From positions 62,001 through 126,000 of the forward strand of contig CAMCFT010000007.1 in NCBI GenBank assembly GCA_945874225.1: DNA of 64,000 nt, written 5' to 3'. The notes beneath the pieces are model-generated. The model worked only from the letters and a program-made list of their open reading frames with translations, searched no databases and was not told the DNA's origin. This DNA comes from Flavobacterium psychrophilum (GTDB lineage: Bacteria; Bacteroidota; Bacteroidia; Flavobacteriales; Flavobacteriaceae). Below, in pieces: positions 53,124 to 61,957 of the stretch. The position numbers were made by a program, and so were the translations under genes. The first letter of the stretch is position 1. Each line of letters starts with the position of its first letter.

Positions 53124-53157
53124 AAAAAAAGACGGTTTTGATTAGAACCGTCTTTTG
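53124..53157 (-). terminator. Terminator of the BlaR1-type gene
   Basis: On the minus strand AAAGACGGTT and AACCGTCTTT pair around about 8 nt and run into TTTTTTT. It lies 39 nt beyond the stop. Confidence 0.85.
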
Positions 53158-53195
53158 CAGATTTTAAAAGATTGTTTTTATTGATTATCTATTTT

Positions 53196-53423
53196 TTACA
53201 TAGTATCTTTTTTTGCCTGTTCAGCGTCTTTTAAAGCTTGTTTAGCATCTATTTTGGCTTGAATTTCATCTTTTCTTGCTTGCAGATCATCTTTTCTAGC
53301 TTGAACTTCGTCCTTTCTAGCTTGAATTTTGTCTTTTTTAGCCTGAACTTCGTCCTTTCTAGATTGAATTTTATCTTTTCTTACCTGAATTTCATTCTTT
53401 CTAGATTGCACTTCCTCTTTTCT
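53196..53423. repeat. 21-bp coding repeat at the 3' end of the BlaR1-type gene
   Basis: About ten 21-bp units encode heptads of the type RKDEVQA / RKDKIQS (residues about 524-595). The DNA unit in plus orientation is like CTTGAACTTCGTCCTTTCTAG with small changes between copies. Confidence 0.92.
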
Positions 53424-54992
53424 ATCTTGTTCATTTTTTGATGATGATTTTAATAGGTCAACATTTTCTTTGGTACTAATTTCAATTGCTCCGTTTTCGC
53501 CCTCTTTACCATATTTGTCGACTGCATTTTTTCCTTTTAATACCTTCATACTTTGAATTAAATTTGGATCCAATTTGTTTAAATCTTCAAAAGTGGTTTG
53601 GGTTCTTTTTCCGTTAAGGATAATGATAGGTTTTTCAATATCTTTTGTTGGTCTTGGTGTTTTTGGAGGTGGAGGCGGTAATAAAGTATTTGAATTTGAA
53701 ATATTTTTAATGTTTTTCGCTGCTCTTGACGTTTTTGGCGGTAATGGAGTTGGCATTTCATAAAGTCCATTAGAATCATATAGCCTCCAGTTTTTACTAC
53801 TCATAATTTCGCTAGATGCACTAAACCCAACAATTTCATTACTATTTTTTTTCTTGCTCAAAAAAACCAATAAGGGTTTTATAACTTTATAATTTAAACT
53901 TTGATAGCTGTTAGTTTTCTGGTTTGGACAAGTGATATCAACTTTCAAAGCAATTATTTCTCCTTGAGTATTTCGTTTGATTTTCGAAAATACAACATCT
54001 GTTTTGTATTCTTTTTTGAATTTTTCTACTTCAGAATTAATAGTTTCATCGGTAGTTTCTTTTGAGACATAGAAACTTTTAATAATTTCCAACTTTCCAA
54101 CAGTTTTGTGTACTTGCATTTTCTTATCCTCTGCCACGACTTTAACCTGAAAGAAAAATACAAATGCTCCTAATAGCGGAAGCACCAAAGCATACTTCCA
54201 AGAATTACTTTTATTTGATTGATTTTTGTTTAACATAACGATTCGTTTTTTGATTAATGATTGATAAAAATGATTGGTAATGGCAACGCAATTCTCGTGC
54301 GTTGTTATTTTTAAAAGCGTCAATTGATACGCTTTTTTGTCAAATAGGTTTTTTGAAGCTTCGCTATCGGCGATGAATTCCAGATTTTGAACAATGGCTT
54401 TTTTGTACAACCATACAAACGGATTAAACCAAAAAACAATACAAAATAACCGCGAAATCAATACGTCAACCGTGTGGTTTTGTGAACTGTGTACTTTCTC
54501 GTGTTCCAATATATTTTCCAATTCCGTGTCGCTGTATAGTGATGAGTTATATACGATATAATCAAAATAGGAAAAAGGTGAAATATTTTCGGTTACGTCA
54601 ATAAACTTGAAATCGGCTTGTTGTTGGATAGTTTTTCCTTTTAGAACTTTGGACAAACTATAAAAATCGAAAGCGAATTTTAGCAAGAAAATTAATATTC
54701 CAATCGAATAAACAATTCCAAAAACTAAATACCAATTGATTTCAAACGTATCATTTTCGATAGCGGTTGTCACCGGAACTTTTGACCAATCAAAATTTGT
54801 TGGACTTGGATCGACCCAAATTATTTTTGTAAAAACAACCAATGGTAGAACCACCGAGGTGATTAATCCCGCCAATAAAAACCAACGATTGCTGTTGAAA
54901 AAAGTTTCTTTTCGCAACAAAAAATAGTAAGCCAAATAAAACATTCCAATCAAACCGCTCGATTTGATGGCGAAAATAAATAGTGTTTCCAT
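53196..54992 (-). CDS. M56 (BlaR1/MecR1-like) membrane metallopeptidase with coiled C-terminal tail
   Basis: 598 residues. Four membrane segments lie within 1-120 and at about 270-285. The zinc site is HEKVH at 164-168 with Glu205 in NLEFIAD, so the gluzincin protease should be active toward the cytosol. A region at about 455-510 (PIIILNGKRTQTTFEDLNKL, then GKEGENGAIEIST) resembles TonB-receptor plug segments, as in many Bacteroidota M56 proteins. The last 75 residues are charged heptads in tandem. It follows the BlaI-type gene by 1 nt, so it most likely degrades or controls that repressor on a periplasmic signal; the signal is unknown. Confidence 0.9.
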   Translation of the reverse strand: METLFIFAIKSSGLIGMFYLAYYFLLRKETFFNSNRWFLLAGLITSVVLPLVVFTKIIWVDPSPTNFDWSKVPVTTAIENDTFEINWYLVFGIVYSIGILIFLLKFAFDFYSLSKVLKGKTIQQQADFKFIDVTENISPFSYFDYIVYNSSLYSDTELENILEHEKVHSSQNHTVDVLISRLFCIVFWFNPFVWLYKKAIVQNLEFIADSEASKNLFDKKAYQLTLLKITTHENCVAITNHFYQSLIKKRIVMLNKNQSNKSNSWKYALVLPLLGAFVFFFQVKVVAEDKKMQVHKTVGKLEIIKSFYVSKETTDETINSEVEKFKKEYKTDVVFSKIKRNTQGEIIALKVDITCPNQKTNSYQSLNYKVIKPLLVFLSKKKNSNEIVGFSASSEIMSSKNWRLYDSNGLYEMPTPLPPKTSRAAKNIKNISNSNTLLPPPPPKTPRPTKDIEKPIIILNGKRTQTTFEDLNKLDPNLIQSMKVLKGKNAVDKYGKEGENGAIEISTKENVDLLKSSSKNEQDRKEEVQSRKNEIQVRKDKIQSRKDEVQAKKDKIQARKDEVQARKDDLQARKDEIQAKIDAKQALKDAEQAKKDTM

Positions 54993-54993
54993 A

Positions 54994-55353
54994 TTATTGC
55001 TTTTTTTCGATCATCGCTAAAATCTCGCGTAATTCTTCGGCTGAAATCTTTTCTTCTTTGGCAAAAAAGGAAACCATATTTTTATAGGAACTGTCAAAAT
55101 AAGTATCGATTGCCGTGTTCATAAACCGTTTTCTGTAGTCTTCCATTTTTACGATAGGGAAGTATTGGTGCGTATTTCCAAAAGCATTATGGGACACAAA
55201 ACCTTTCTCTTCCAGGTTTCTGATAATAGTGGAAAGTGTGTTGTAATGAGGCTGTTCTTCAGTGATTTCTGCAAGGACTTCTTTTACAAAAGCCTTTTTT
55301 AGCTTCCATAAAATTTGCATAATTTCCTCTTCTTTGTTGGTTAGTTTTTGCAT
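54994..55353 (-). CDS. BlaI/MecI/CopY-type transcriptional repressor
   Basis: 119 residues from MQKLTNKEEEIMQ at 55353; the longer in-frame start at 55392 overlaps the promoter. The winged-helix segment MQILWKLKKAFVKEVLAEI then YNTLSTIIRNLEEKGFV, and the C-terminal dimer region, match the BlaI family. It should bind dyads of the AACTATA type and repress its own operon with the M56 gene. Two such dyads lie upstream at 55391-55426. No beta-lactamase gene is in the window. Confidence 0.92.
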   Translation of the reverse strand: MQKLTNKEEEIMQILWKLKKAFVKEVLAEITEEQPHYNTLSTIIRNLEEKGFVSHNAFGNTHQYFPIVKMEDYRKRFMNTAIDTYFDSSYKNMVSFFAKEEKISAEELREILAMIEKKQ

Positions 55354-55381
55354 AGTTGTTTCGTTTTTGTCATCCTGGGAA

Positions 55382-55412
55382 CAAACGTACAACTATATTT
55401 ATAGTTAACAAA
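55382..55412 (-). promoter_or_regulatory. Promoter of the BlaI/M56 operon (TTTG-N19-TACGTTTG)
   Basis: On the minus strand TTTG (55412-55409) and TACGTTTG (55389-55382) are 19 bp apart, a perfect consensus match. Transcription should start near 55375, about 20 nt before the ATG at 55353. Confidence 0.85.
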
Positions 55413-55426
55413 CTATTTTTATAGTT
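55391..55426. promoter_or_regulatory. Two BlaI-type operator dyads
   Basis: Dyad 1, AACTATA-TT-TATAGTT at 55391-55406, lies between the -33 and -7 boxes. Dyad 2, AACTAT-TTTT-ATAGTT at 55411-55426, covers the -33 box. Centres are 20 bp apart, two helical turns. This layout fits direct autorepression. Confidence 0.8.
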
Positions 55427-55447
55427 ATTTAACTAAATTTTAAGTTT

Positions 55448-55472
55448 GTCCTTCATCTGCGCTCAGGATGAC
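55448..55472. repeat. GTCATCCTGAGCGCAGATGA-type repeat (plus partial copy at 55369-55380)
   Basis: This is a diverged copy of the repeat found inside argB, read on the minus strand. A short partial copy, GTCATCCTGGGA, lies at 55369-55380 in the opposite orientation, so the two flank the BlaI promoter. Confidence 0.75.
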
Positions 55473-55488
55473 AACAAATAAATTAAAT

Positions 55489-56715
55489 TTATGTGGGTAT
55501 TTTATTTTCCGCTAACAGCATTCTATTCAGCCAAACCGAACAAAATAATGCGATCATTCCTAAACTTCCCATCACAATCCAATTGGTTTGATACCCAAAA
55601 TGCGCTATGATATCCAGTCCCGTTTTAGAACACACAATATGTGCTAAGCTAAAACTCATGGTAAATAGCCCCATATATTGTCCTTCTTGACCTTTTGGTG
55701 CTCGGTTCAACGCCACAGCATTTGAAAAAGGGAAAGTAAAGATTTCTCCAAGGGAGAGTAATACGATGCTAATTATCAAAACAAAGATCCAAGAATCAAT
55801 TAGTAAAATATAATATCCTAATGCAACGCATAAAGCACCATAAGAAATGATTTTAATTTTATTGATTTTTTTTCGTTCAATAATGCTCACAATGGGCATT
55901 TCTAATAAGAAAACTAAAAGTCCGTTTAAGGAAAGAAGCATTCCGGTATGAAATTCGGTTAAACCAAATTTTTCGTGATGATACAAAGGAAGCGTTGTGA
56001 ATAGTTGAAAAAACACCATGGCAACAATAAAAATGGTGAATAATAGTAACCAAAAAGGTTTGTCTTTGTATATCGATTTTCGGTTTATTTTTACAGGTAA
56101 TTCACCTATTTCAAGCGGAATTCTCTTCTTTTCTTTAACAGTAAATGCAAAAATTAGAATTGCAATTATACAAGTGCTACCATCAATCCAAAACAAGCCT
56201 TGATAACCCATTCCCAGAATAATTAAACCGCCCAATGTAGGTCCAGCAGCAAAACCAAGATTCACTGATAAACGAACTAAAGAAAGTGCTCGAACTCTAT
56301 TTTCAGGTTTGGCATACACGCTCAAGGAAACAAACATTGCCGGTCTGAACATATCTGCAATCGCCATTATGGCAAACATCCCAACACATAATCCCCAAAA
56401 ACTTGTGATATATTGCAGGATAAAAAATAGTATTCCGCTGGTAAAAAGGCTGAAAATCATAATCTTATAAAAGCCAATTTTATCGGATAATTTACCTCCA
56501 AGCCACGAGCCTAACATCGATCCTAAACCAAAAGCAACCATAATCCATCCCACTTGCCCATAAGTGAAATGTAAATTTTCTTTCAAATATTTGGACAAAA
56601 ACGGCAAAACCATCGTGCCCGCTCTATTGATAAAGGTTATGATTGCCAGAATCCAAACTTCTCGCCTGAAGCCTTTAAAATTATTGAAATAACTACGAAG
56701 TCCCGTTCTAAGCAT
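55489..56715 (-). CDS. MFS transporter (drug/sugar efflux type)
   Basis: 408 residues with about twelve membrane helices. ATGFFNRAG-like family start is seen as ITFINRAGTMVLPFLSKYL; the intracellular loop GSMLGSWLGGKLSDKIGFYK is the MFS A-motif; NLGFAAGPTLGGLIILG follows. The set resembles DHA1-type exporters such as MdtH. Substrate unknown. It is divergent to the DUF1684 gene, with repeat copy C in between. Confidence 0.88.
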   Translation of the reverse strand: MLRTGLRSYFNNFKGFRREVWILAIITFINRAGTMVLPFLSKYLKENLHFTYGQVGWIMVAFGLGSMLGSWLGGKLSDKIGFYKIMIFSLFTSGILFFILQYITSFWGLCVGMFAIMAIADMFRPAMFVSLSVYAKPENRVRALSLVRLSVNLGFAAGPTLGGLIILGMGYQGLFWIDGSTCIIAILIFAFTVKEKKRIPLEIGELPVKINRKSIYKDKPFWLLLFTIFIVAMVFFQLFTTLPLYHHEKFGLTEFHTGMLLSLNGLLVFLLEMPIVSIIERKKINKIKIISYGALCVALGYYILLIDSWIFVLIISIVLLSLGEIFTFPFSNAVALNRAPKGQEGQYMGLFTMSFSLAHIVCSKTGLDIIAHFGYQTNWIVMGSLGMIALFCSVWLNRMLLAENKIPT

Positions 56716-56751
56716 ATGAAAATTTCTAGTTTACAAATCTACAAAGATTTT

Positions 56752-56836
56752 TAGGAGCTTTTTCCAGCTATCCGTTTCAATCTTTTATTTTTTTAAAGAA
56801 AAAAAATAAAAGGATTTCCACTTTTATCTGGGCTAG
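56752..56836. repeat. Dispersed flavobacterial repeat, copy C (reverse orientation)
   Basis: It opens AGGAGCTTTTTCCAGCTATC and closes ATCTGGGCTA, the reverse of copies A and B. The centre is the hairpin CTTTTATTTTT / AAAAATAAAAG. It lies between divergent genes. Confidence 0.85.
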
Positions 56837-56922
56837 GATTCGCAATGCAGGAATCATTCTCCACAAAATATAAACTTTGTGGCTTTCTAACTTTTAAACT
56901 ATTTTTGCTTAAAATTTATAAA

Positions 56923-57525
56923 ATGAGAACAATTCTTACTTTGGTTTTTTTGACGGTATTCACTTGTGGTTTTGCACAGGAAAAATTTGATGTTGCCGCA
57001 GTCGAAAAATTTCAAAAAGATTTAAATATCGAATATGCAGATGCAAAGACAAGTCCATTGACAGCCGAAGATCTAGCCGTTTTTAAAACCTTGGATTTTT
57101 ATCCTATTAACGAAAAATTCTTTGTTGTCGCAAGATTTGTCAGAACTGAAAACGAAAAACCATTCGAGATGAAAACTTCGACTGACAGAAAACCAATGTA
57201 TGTAAAATATGGGGAAGTATCTTTTTTTATCGACGGGAAATCATTCAAATTAAACATTTACAAAAACATAGAATTATCCAAAAAAGAGGAATATAAAGAC
57301 TATTTATTTTTGCCTTTTTCAGATTTGACTTGTGGAAATGAAAGCTACATTGGTGGAAAATATATTGATATGAAAACGCCAAAAGGAGACACAATTGCCA
57401 TTGATTTCAATACAGCGTACAATCCGTATTGTGCCTATAATCATAAGTATTCTTGTCCAAAAGTGCCGCTAGAAAACGACTTGGATATTGAAATAAAAGC
57501 AGGTGTCAAGAAATTTCACGACTAA
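56923..57525 (+). CDS. DUF1684 family secreted protein
   Basis: 200 residues from MRTILTLVFLTVFTCGFAQ at 56923, a clear signal peptide; a longer in-frame start (56845) reads into the repeat. The motif region LFLPFSDLTCGNESYIGGKY and IDFNTAYNPYCAYNHKYSCP is the DUF1684 signature with conserved Cys and aromatic residues. The role is unknown. The TAA stop overlaps the ATG of the next gene by one base, so the two are translationally coupled. Confidence 0.88.
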   Translation: MRTILTLVFLTVFTCGFAQEKFDVAAVEKFQKDLNIEYADAKTSPLTAEDLAVFKTLDFYPINEKFFVVARFVRTENEKPFEMKTSTDRKPMYVKYGEVSFFIDGKSFKLNIYKNIELSKKEEYKDYLFLPFSDLTCGNESYIGGKYIDMKTPKGDTIAIDFNTAYNPYCAYNHKYSCPKVPLENDLDIEIKAGVKKFHD

Positions 57526-58178
57526 TGCAATTTTTTAATTTACATACACACAAATTTACCAATCAACCCGATGTGTTGGAATTGGTCAATCAATATCCAC
57601 AGGAATTTGATGCTGACATTCCGTTTTATTCCATCGGAATTCATCCTTGGTATATTGACGAAAACCGATTACAAAAGGATTTAGAAATAATAGAAAGTAA
57701 GTTAAATAAAAAAAACTGTCTTGCGCTTGGTGAATGCGGATTGGACAAACGAATTGAAATCCCGTTGGATTTGCAACAGTCAGTTTTTGAAAAACAATTG
57801 ATATTGGCCGAAAAATACCAAAAACCAGTCGTGATTCATTGCGTTGTAGCGTTTCAAGAAGTTATCGAAATCAAGAAAAGATTAAATATTTCAGTTCCAA
57901 TGATAATCCACGGATTTTCAAAAAACGAACAAGTTGCAAAACAATTGGTTGACAACGGATTTTACATTTCATTTGGAAAATATTTATTGAGAAACCCAGA
58001 ATTGGAATCGGTTTTTAAAAGCATTCCAAACAATCGGTTTTTCTTGGAAACGGATACTATTGAGGAAGGAATTCGAGAAGTTTATACCTTGGCAGCAAAA
58101 TACAAAGAATTAGAATTAAACGAATTACAAGAAGTTATAAATAATAATTACAACACAGTTTTTAAAAATCAGCAATAA
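57525..58178 (+). CDS. TatD-like metal-dependent hydrolase
   Basis: 217 residues. Metal ligands are in NLHTHKF (H7, H9), ALGECGLDKR, VIHCVVAF and FLETDT. It is shorter than canonical TatD (about 260) and belongs to the compact branch common in Bacteroidota. It may act as a deoxyribonuclease or RNA 3' exonuclease, as shown for some TatD proteins. Start overlaps the DUF1684 stop. Confidence 0.88.
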   Translation: MQFFNLHTHKFTNQPDVLELVNQYPQEFDADIPFYSIGIHPWYIDENRLQKDLEIIESKLNKKNCLALGECGLDKRIEIPLDLQQSVFEKQLILAEKYQKPVVIHCVVAFQEVIEIKKRLNISVPMIIHGFSKNEQVAKQLVDNGFYISFGKYLLRNPELESVFKSIPNNRFFLETDTIEEGIREVYTLAAKYKELELNELQEVINNNYNTVFKNQQ

Positions 58179-58222
58179 TTCGTGTTTTTGCTTTAGCAAA
58201 TCCGTTTTATCCGTGTACCAAA
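58171..58222. repeat. ATTCGTGTTTTTGCTTTAGC... dispersed repeat
   Basis: TTCGTGTTTTTGCTTTAGC then AAATCCGTTTTATCCGTG is a member of the family seen around the arg/pro cluster. It starts inside the last codons of the TatD-like gene. Confidence 0.65.
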
Positions 58223-58247
58223 AAATAATTAAACTTAAAAAGAGGAT

Positions 58248-58273
58248 GAGATTGCTTCGTACCTCGCAATGAC
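58248..58273. repeat. Half copy of the GTCATTGCGAG palindrome, next to the tcdA start
   Basis: GAGATTGCTTCGTACCTCGC then AATGAC is the right arm of the element at 23468-23555. It ends 3 nt before the tcdA ATG and so forms its immediate leader. Confidence 0.85.
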
Positions 58274-58276
58274 AAA

Positions 58277-58990
58277 ATGGGAGAATGGACAGAAAGGGCA
58301 GAGCTCTTATTTAAAGCAGAAGGATTAGATAAATTAAGAAACGCCAATATTTTGGTCGTGGGATTGGGCGGAGTTGGTTCCTTTGCTGCGGAATTTTTGG
58401 CGAGAGCCGGAGTCGGAAAAATGACCATTGTTGATGGTGATATTGTTGATATTACCAACATAAACCGTCAATTACCTGCTTTGCATTCGACAGTTGGACA
58501 ACCAAAAGTGACTATCGTTGGCGACCGATTAATGGATATTAACCCGGAATTACAACTAACCAGAATCAAGGAATTTCTATCTCCGGAACGCGCTTTCGAA
58601 ATTGTTTCTGAGGAATATGATTATGTTTTGGATTGCATTGACAGCATTACACCAAAACTGAATTTAATCATTGCCGCCAAGCGCAAAAGAGTGAAAATCA
58701 TCAGTAGTATGGGAGCAGGAGGAAAGATGGAAGCTTCGAAAGTAAAAGTTGCTGACATCACCAATACCGTAAATTGCTTCTTAGCTAAAACCATTCGTCG
58801 TAGATTGAAAGAATTTAAAATTGACAAATTGAAAGTGGTTTTTTCTTCTGAAATCCAAGATGACAACAGTTTAAAAATGACCGATGGTTCAAATTACAAG
58901 AAATCTTTTTATGGAACAAACAGTTATATGCCGGGATTATTTGGCTTGTATGCCGCCGAAACCGTGATTCGATATTTGCTTAAAAAGTAG
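58277..58990 (+). CDS. tcdA: tRNA threonylcarbamoyladenosine dehydratase TcdA
   Basis: 237 residues, ThiF/E1-like. The nucleotide-binding motif GLGGVGSFAAEFLARAGVG, NINRQLPALHSTVGQPK and DYVLDCIDSITPKLNLI are those of TcdA (CsdL). It makes the cyclic form of t6A at tRNA position 37. The chain ends SYMPGLFGLYAAETVIRYLL, as expected. Its leader contains a repeat half-copy. Complete. Confidence 0.93.
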   Translation: MGEWTERAELLFKAEGLDKLRNANILVVGLGGVGSFAAEFLARAGVGKMTIVDGDIVDITNINRQLPALHSTVGQPKVTIVGDRLMDINPELQLTRIKEFLSPERAFEIVSEEYDYVLDCIDSITPKLNLIIAAKRKRVKIISSMGAGGKMEASKVKVADITNTVNCFLAKTIRRRLKEFKIDKLKVVFSSEIQDDNSLKMTDGSNYKKSFYGTNSYMPGLFGLYAAETVIRYLLKK

Positions 58991-59085
58991 TGTTCAGTGT
59001 TCAGATTTTGAGTATTCAGTCTGACCAATTTTTGCTACTACAACCACTGACCACTAATAGACTGATCACTGACCACTAAAAAACT

Positions 59086-60012
59086 ATGAAGTACCTTAAA
59101 CTCATTCGCTACCAAAACCTTCTAATGCTAGCATTTATGCAGCTTATTTTCAGGTATGGCTTTCTGGAATTGCAAAATATTCCTTTGGCTTTGGCAGACT
59201 GGCAATATGTATTATTGGTTTTGGCAACAATGTCAATTGCATCTGGCGGTTATATTATCAATAATATTTTTGACGTGGAAACGGATATGGAAAACAAACC
59301 CGATAACGTGATTGTTGGCAAGTTCATTTCCGAAACCAAGGCGTATAATCTGTATATTGGTTTTACCGTAATTGGAGTTGCGATTGGTTTTTATTTGTCG
59401 AATGTGATTGACAAGCCTAGTTTTGCATCAATATTCATAATCATTGCGGCGACACTTTATTTTTATGCCACGAGCTTAAAACAAAGTTTGCTTATTGGCA
59501 ATATTATTGTGGCTATGTTGCTTTCGTTTAGTGTAATTATTATCGGGCTTCTCGATTTATATCCTGTTACTAATGAAGAAAATAGATCCGTTATGGGATT
59601 GCTTTTCGGAATACTTTTGGATTATGCCATTTTTGCTTTTATCATCAATTTTATTCGGGAAATTGTCAAAGATTTACAAGATGTTGAAGGCGATTCTAAC
59701 CAAGGAATGAATACGTTGCCCATTGCTTTTGGAATAAAAAAAACAACAAAACTTGTTTTTGGATTGAGTTTTATTCCCGTGATATTAATCCTGAATTACA
59801 TCAATTCGAACTTGTTTTCGGCAAATTTACTCTTTGGAACGATATTCGGAATAGTTTTCATATTGGCTCCATTATTATATTTTATTACTAAAATTTGGTC
59901 TGCAAACAATCAAAAAGATTTTCATCATTTGAGCACCGTTCTAAAATGGATTCTGTTTTTCGGAATCCTTTCGATTGTGGTCATTAGCCTAAACATAAAA
60001 CACAATGCTTAA
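59086..60012 (+). CDS. UbiA family prenyltransferase (geranylgeranylglycerol-phosphate type)
   Basis: 308 residues, nine predicted membrane helices. The two Asp-rich motifs are NNIFDVETDMENKPD (about 61-75) and REIVKDLQDVEGD (about 197-209), which bind the prenyl diphosphate through Mg. The nearest Bacteroidota relatives are annotated as geranylgeranylglycerol-phosphate geranylgeranyltransferase-like. Acceptor substrate is unclear. The gene overlaps maf by 8 bp, so the two are coupled. Confidence 0.88.
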   Translation: MKYLKLIRYQNLLMLAFMQLIFRYGFLELQNIPLALADWQYVLLVLATMSIASGGYIINNIFDVETDMENKPDNVIVGKFISETKAYNLYIGFTVIGVAIGFYLSNVIDKPSFASIFIIIAATLYFYATSLKQSLLIGNIIVAMLLSFSVIIIGLLDLYPVTNEENRSVMGLLFGILLDYAIFAFIINFIREIVKDLQDVEGDSNQGMNTLPIAFGIKKTTKLVFGLSFIPVILILNYINSNLFSANLLFGTIFGIVFILAPLLYFITKIWSANNQKDFHHLSTVLKWILFFGILSIVVISLNIKHNA

Positions 60013-60589
60013 AAATAAATTACAAAAATACAAGCTGATTTTGGCTTCGGGTTCGCCAAGACGTCAGCAATTCTTCAAGGATTTAGACTTAGATTTCGAA
60101 ATCAGGTTGAAAGAAATTGAAGAAATTTTCCCTCCGGAACTAAAAGCGGAAGAAATTACCAATTATCTAGCCGAATTGAAAGCCAGTGCTTTTGAAGGAG
60201 ATTTGAAGTCCAATGAAATCCTGATTACCAGCGATACTATTGTTTGGCACAACAATAAAGCTTTGGGTAAACCAAAAGACGCCCAAGATGCTTTTGACAT
60301 TCTGAAATCATTGTCGAATGCGACTCACGAAGTAATCACTTCGGTTTGTTTTAAAACCAATATAGAATCAACTTTAATGTATGAAGTGACCAAAGTAACT
60401 TTCAATGAATTAAGCGATGAAGCCATTCGCTATTATATTGAAAATTACAAGCCTTTTGATAAAGCTGGAGCATACGGAATTCAGGAATGGATTGGTTTTG
60501 TTGGGGTTTCAAAAATTGAAGGTTCTTATGCCAATGTTATGGGAATGCCTACAGATAAAGTCTATGAATATTTGAGTAATTTAGCATAA
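60005..60589 (+). CDS. maf: Maf-type nucleoside triphosphate pyrophosphatase
   Basis: 194 residues. LILASGSPRRQQFFKDL at the start, ITSDTIVW, GKPKDAQDAFDILKSLS and DKAGAYGIQEWIGFV match Maf. It hydrolyses dTTP, UTP or modified nucleotides and is linked to septum control in other bacteria. Overlaps the UbiA gene by 8 bp. Confidence 0.95.
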   Translation: MLKNKLQKYKLILASGSPRRQQFFKDLDLDFEIRLKEIEEIFPPELKAEEITNYLAELKASAFEGDLKSNEILITSDTIVWHNNKALGKPKDAQDAFDILKSLSNATHEVITSVCFKTNIESTLMYEVTKVTFNELSDEAIRYYIENYKPFDKAGAYGIQEWIGFVGVSKIEGSYANVMGMPTDKVYEYLSNLA

Positions 60590-60600
60590 AATATAAAGAT

Positions 60601-61131
60601 ATGAACTACTTAAATGATTTTACAAAAGAATTAATTGCAACTGGAATTTTGTTCTTTCTGGTTATTTTGTCACGACTGATAGTTTCAAAATTGGTTCGAA
60701 GTTTTGCCAAAAGAAGCCAAACAATAGAAAAACGAACCCGTTTAGTGCTTAAATACATTCATTTGCTAATGAATATTTTAGCGGCCATTGCTCTAATTGT
60801 CATTTGGGGAGTTCAAACAAAAGATATTTTTATAGCACTTTCTTCTATTGCCACAGTCGTGGGCGTAGCGATGTTTGCACAATGGTCTATTTTGAGCAAT
60901 ATTACATCAGGTATTATCCTGTTTTTTTCTTTTCCATACAAAATTGGAGATTATATTTTTATTCACGATAAAGATTTTCCTATCGAAGCCGAAATTGAAG
61001 ATATTGGAGCCTTTCACGTGTATTTGAAAACCCAAAAGGGCGAAATTATTGTCTATCCTAATAATTTAATGTTGCAAATAGGAATAACAATTTTAAAACA
61101 TCCTGATGAAGAAAAAGAGTTTACAGATTAA
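60601..61131 (+). CDS. Short MscS-type mechanosensitive channel
   Basis: 176 residues. Three membrane helices at about 8-27, 50-70 and 76-110 are followed by the MscS beta domain (WSILSNITSGIILFFSFPYK, then IGDYIFI). The pore helix TM3 contains GVAMFAQWSILSNI. It lacks the long C-terminal domain of E. coli MscS (286), as in many small MscS proteins of Bacteroidota. It follows maf by 11 nt. Confidence 0.87.
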   Translation: MNYLNDFTKELIATGILFFLVILSRLIVSKLVRSFAKRSQTIEKRTRLVLKYIHLLMNILAAIALIVIWGVQTKDIFIALSSIATVVGVAMFAQWSILSNITSGIILFFSFPYKIGDYIFIHDKDFPIEAEIEDIGAFHVYLKTQKGEIIVYPNNLMLQIGITILKHPDEEKEFTD

Positions 61132-61261
61132 TTTTTAGTGTTGATTATATAAGAATTTCAAAAAATAACACAACACTTTAGAAACATAAAAATCTAATAT
61201 TGGCCTGTTGTTCAAACAGTCCAATGTAACAATTTTAACTGCAACTATTAATCTTTTTTAG

Positions 61262-61796
61262 ATGCTTCAGAAACCAAAAATTGTCTTTCTTATTTTTATA
61301 TTCTTTTGCTTTCAACTGTTTTTTCACAAGAGAATGTTTCCAAAAAAGGCAGTTTATTAAACCACAAATAATATTAGGTATTAATCGTCAGAATTCTATT
61401 GGCAATCAACTCTCCATTAACGAAAATTATGGAATTCAAGGTTTCAAAAGTGCCGTTTTCGGCAATCAAAAAATGATGTTGATTTATCAGACTTAAGCCT
61501 ATTCACCTTGGAATCTTTTGGGTTTTCGACTAAATCCTTATTTCAATTATACGATTGCAATGCTTGGAAATGAAGAAACAGGATTGCACAATAAGCAGGC
61601 TTTTTCAAAAATTGGCATTGGATTTATAATTATAAATGATTATTTAGTGTTCCGTATTTTTCAGATTTTACGGGTTTATTATCCAACTATTCCTAGAAAT
61701 GGCAATACTATTTTCAAAACGAATTCATTTGATTCTTCTGATTTTAGATTTCAGGATTTTGGTTTGGAAAAGCCAAGAACCGTTATTTATAAATAG
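61262..61796 (+). pseudogene. Decayed outer-membrane protein gene
   Basis: An ATG at 61262 begins MLQKPKIVFLIFIFF. Reading LLLSTVFSQENVSKKGSLL requires a frame change at about 61310, then KPQIILGINRQNSIG in another frame, a stop at 61494-61496, and finally GFRLNPYFNYTIAML to IFKTNSFDSSDFRFQDFGLE then KPRTVIYK* at 61796. The end is like the C-terminus of large flavobacterial outer-membrane proteins. At least two frameshifts and a large internal loss are needed. Confidence 0.82.
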
Positions 61797-61957
61797 AATA
61801 AATTGACAATAACTATCTGATAAAAAGTATTTTATGAATCGTTGATCAATTGTTTAAAGTGTGAATTTTGTAAACATTATAGAATATAATATAACATTTT
61901 TCGTTATTTATTTTGTAACTTTAGCTCAATGATAATTTTAAACAAAAATCAAAAAAG

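Noticed and set aside
53196..53423. CRISPR or non-coding tandem repeat
   Set aside because: The units keep the frame and encode regular heptads, with no spacers.
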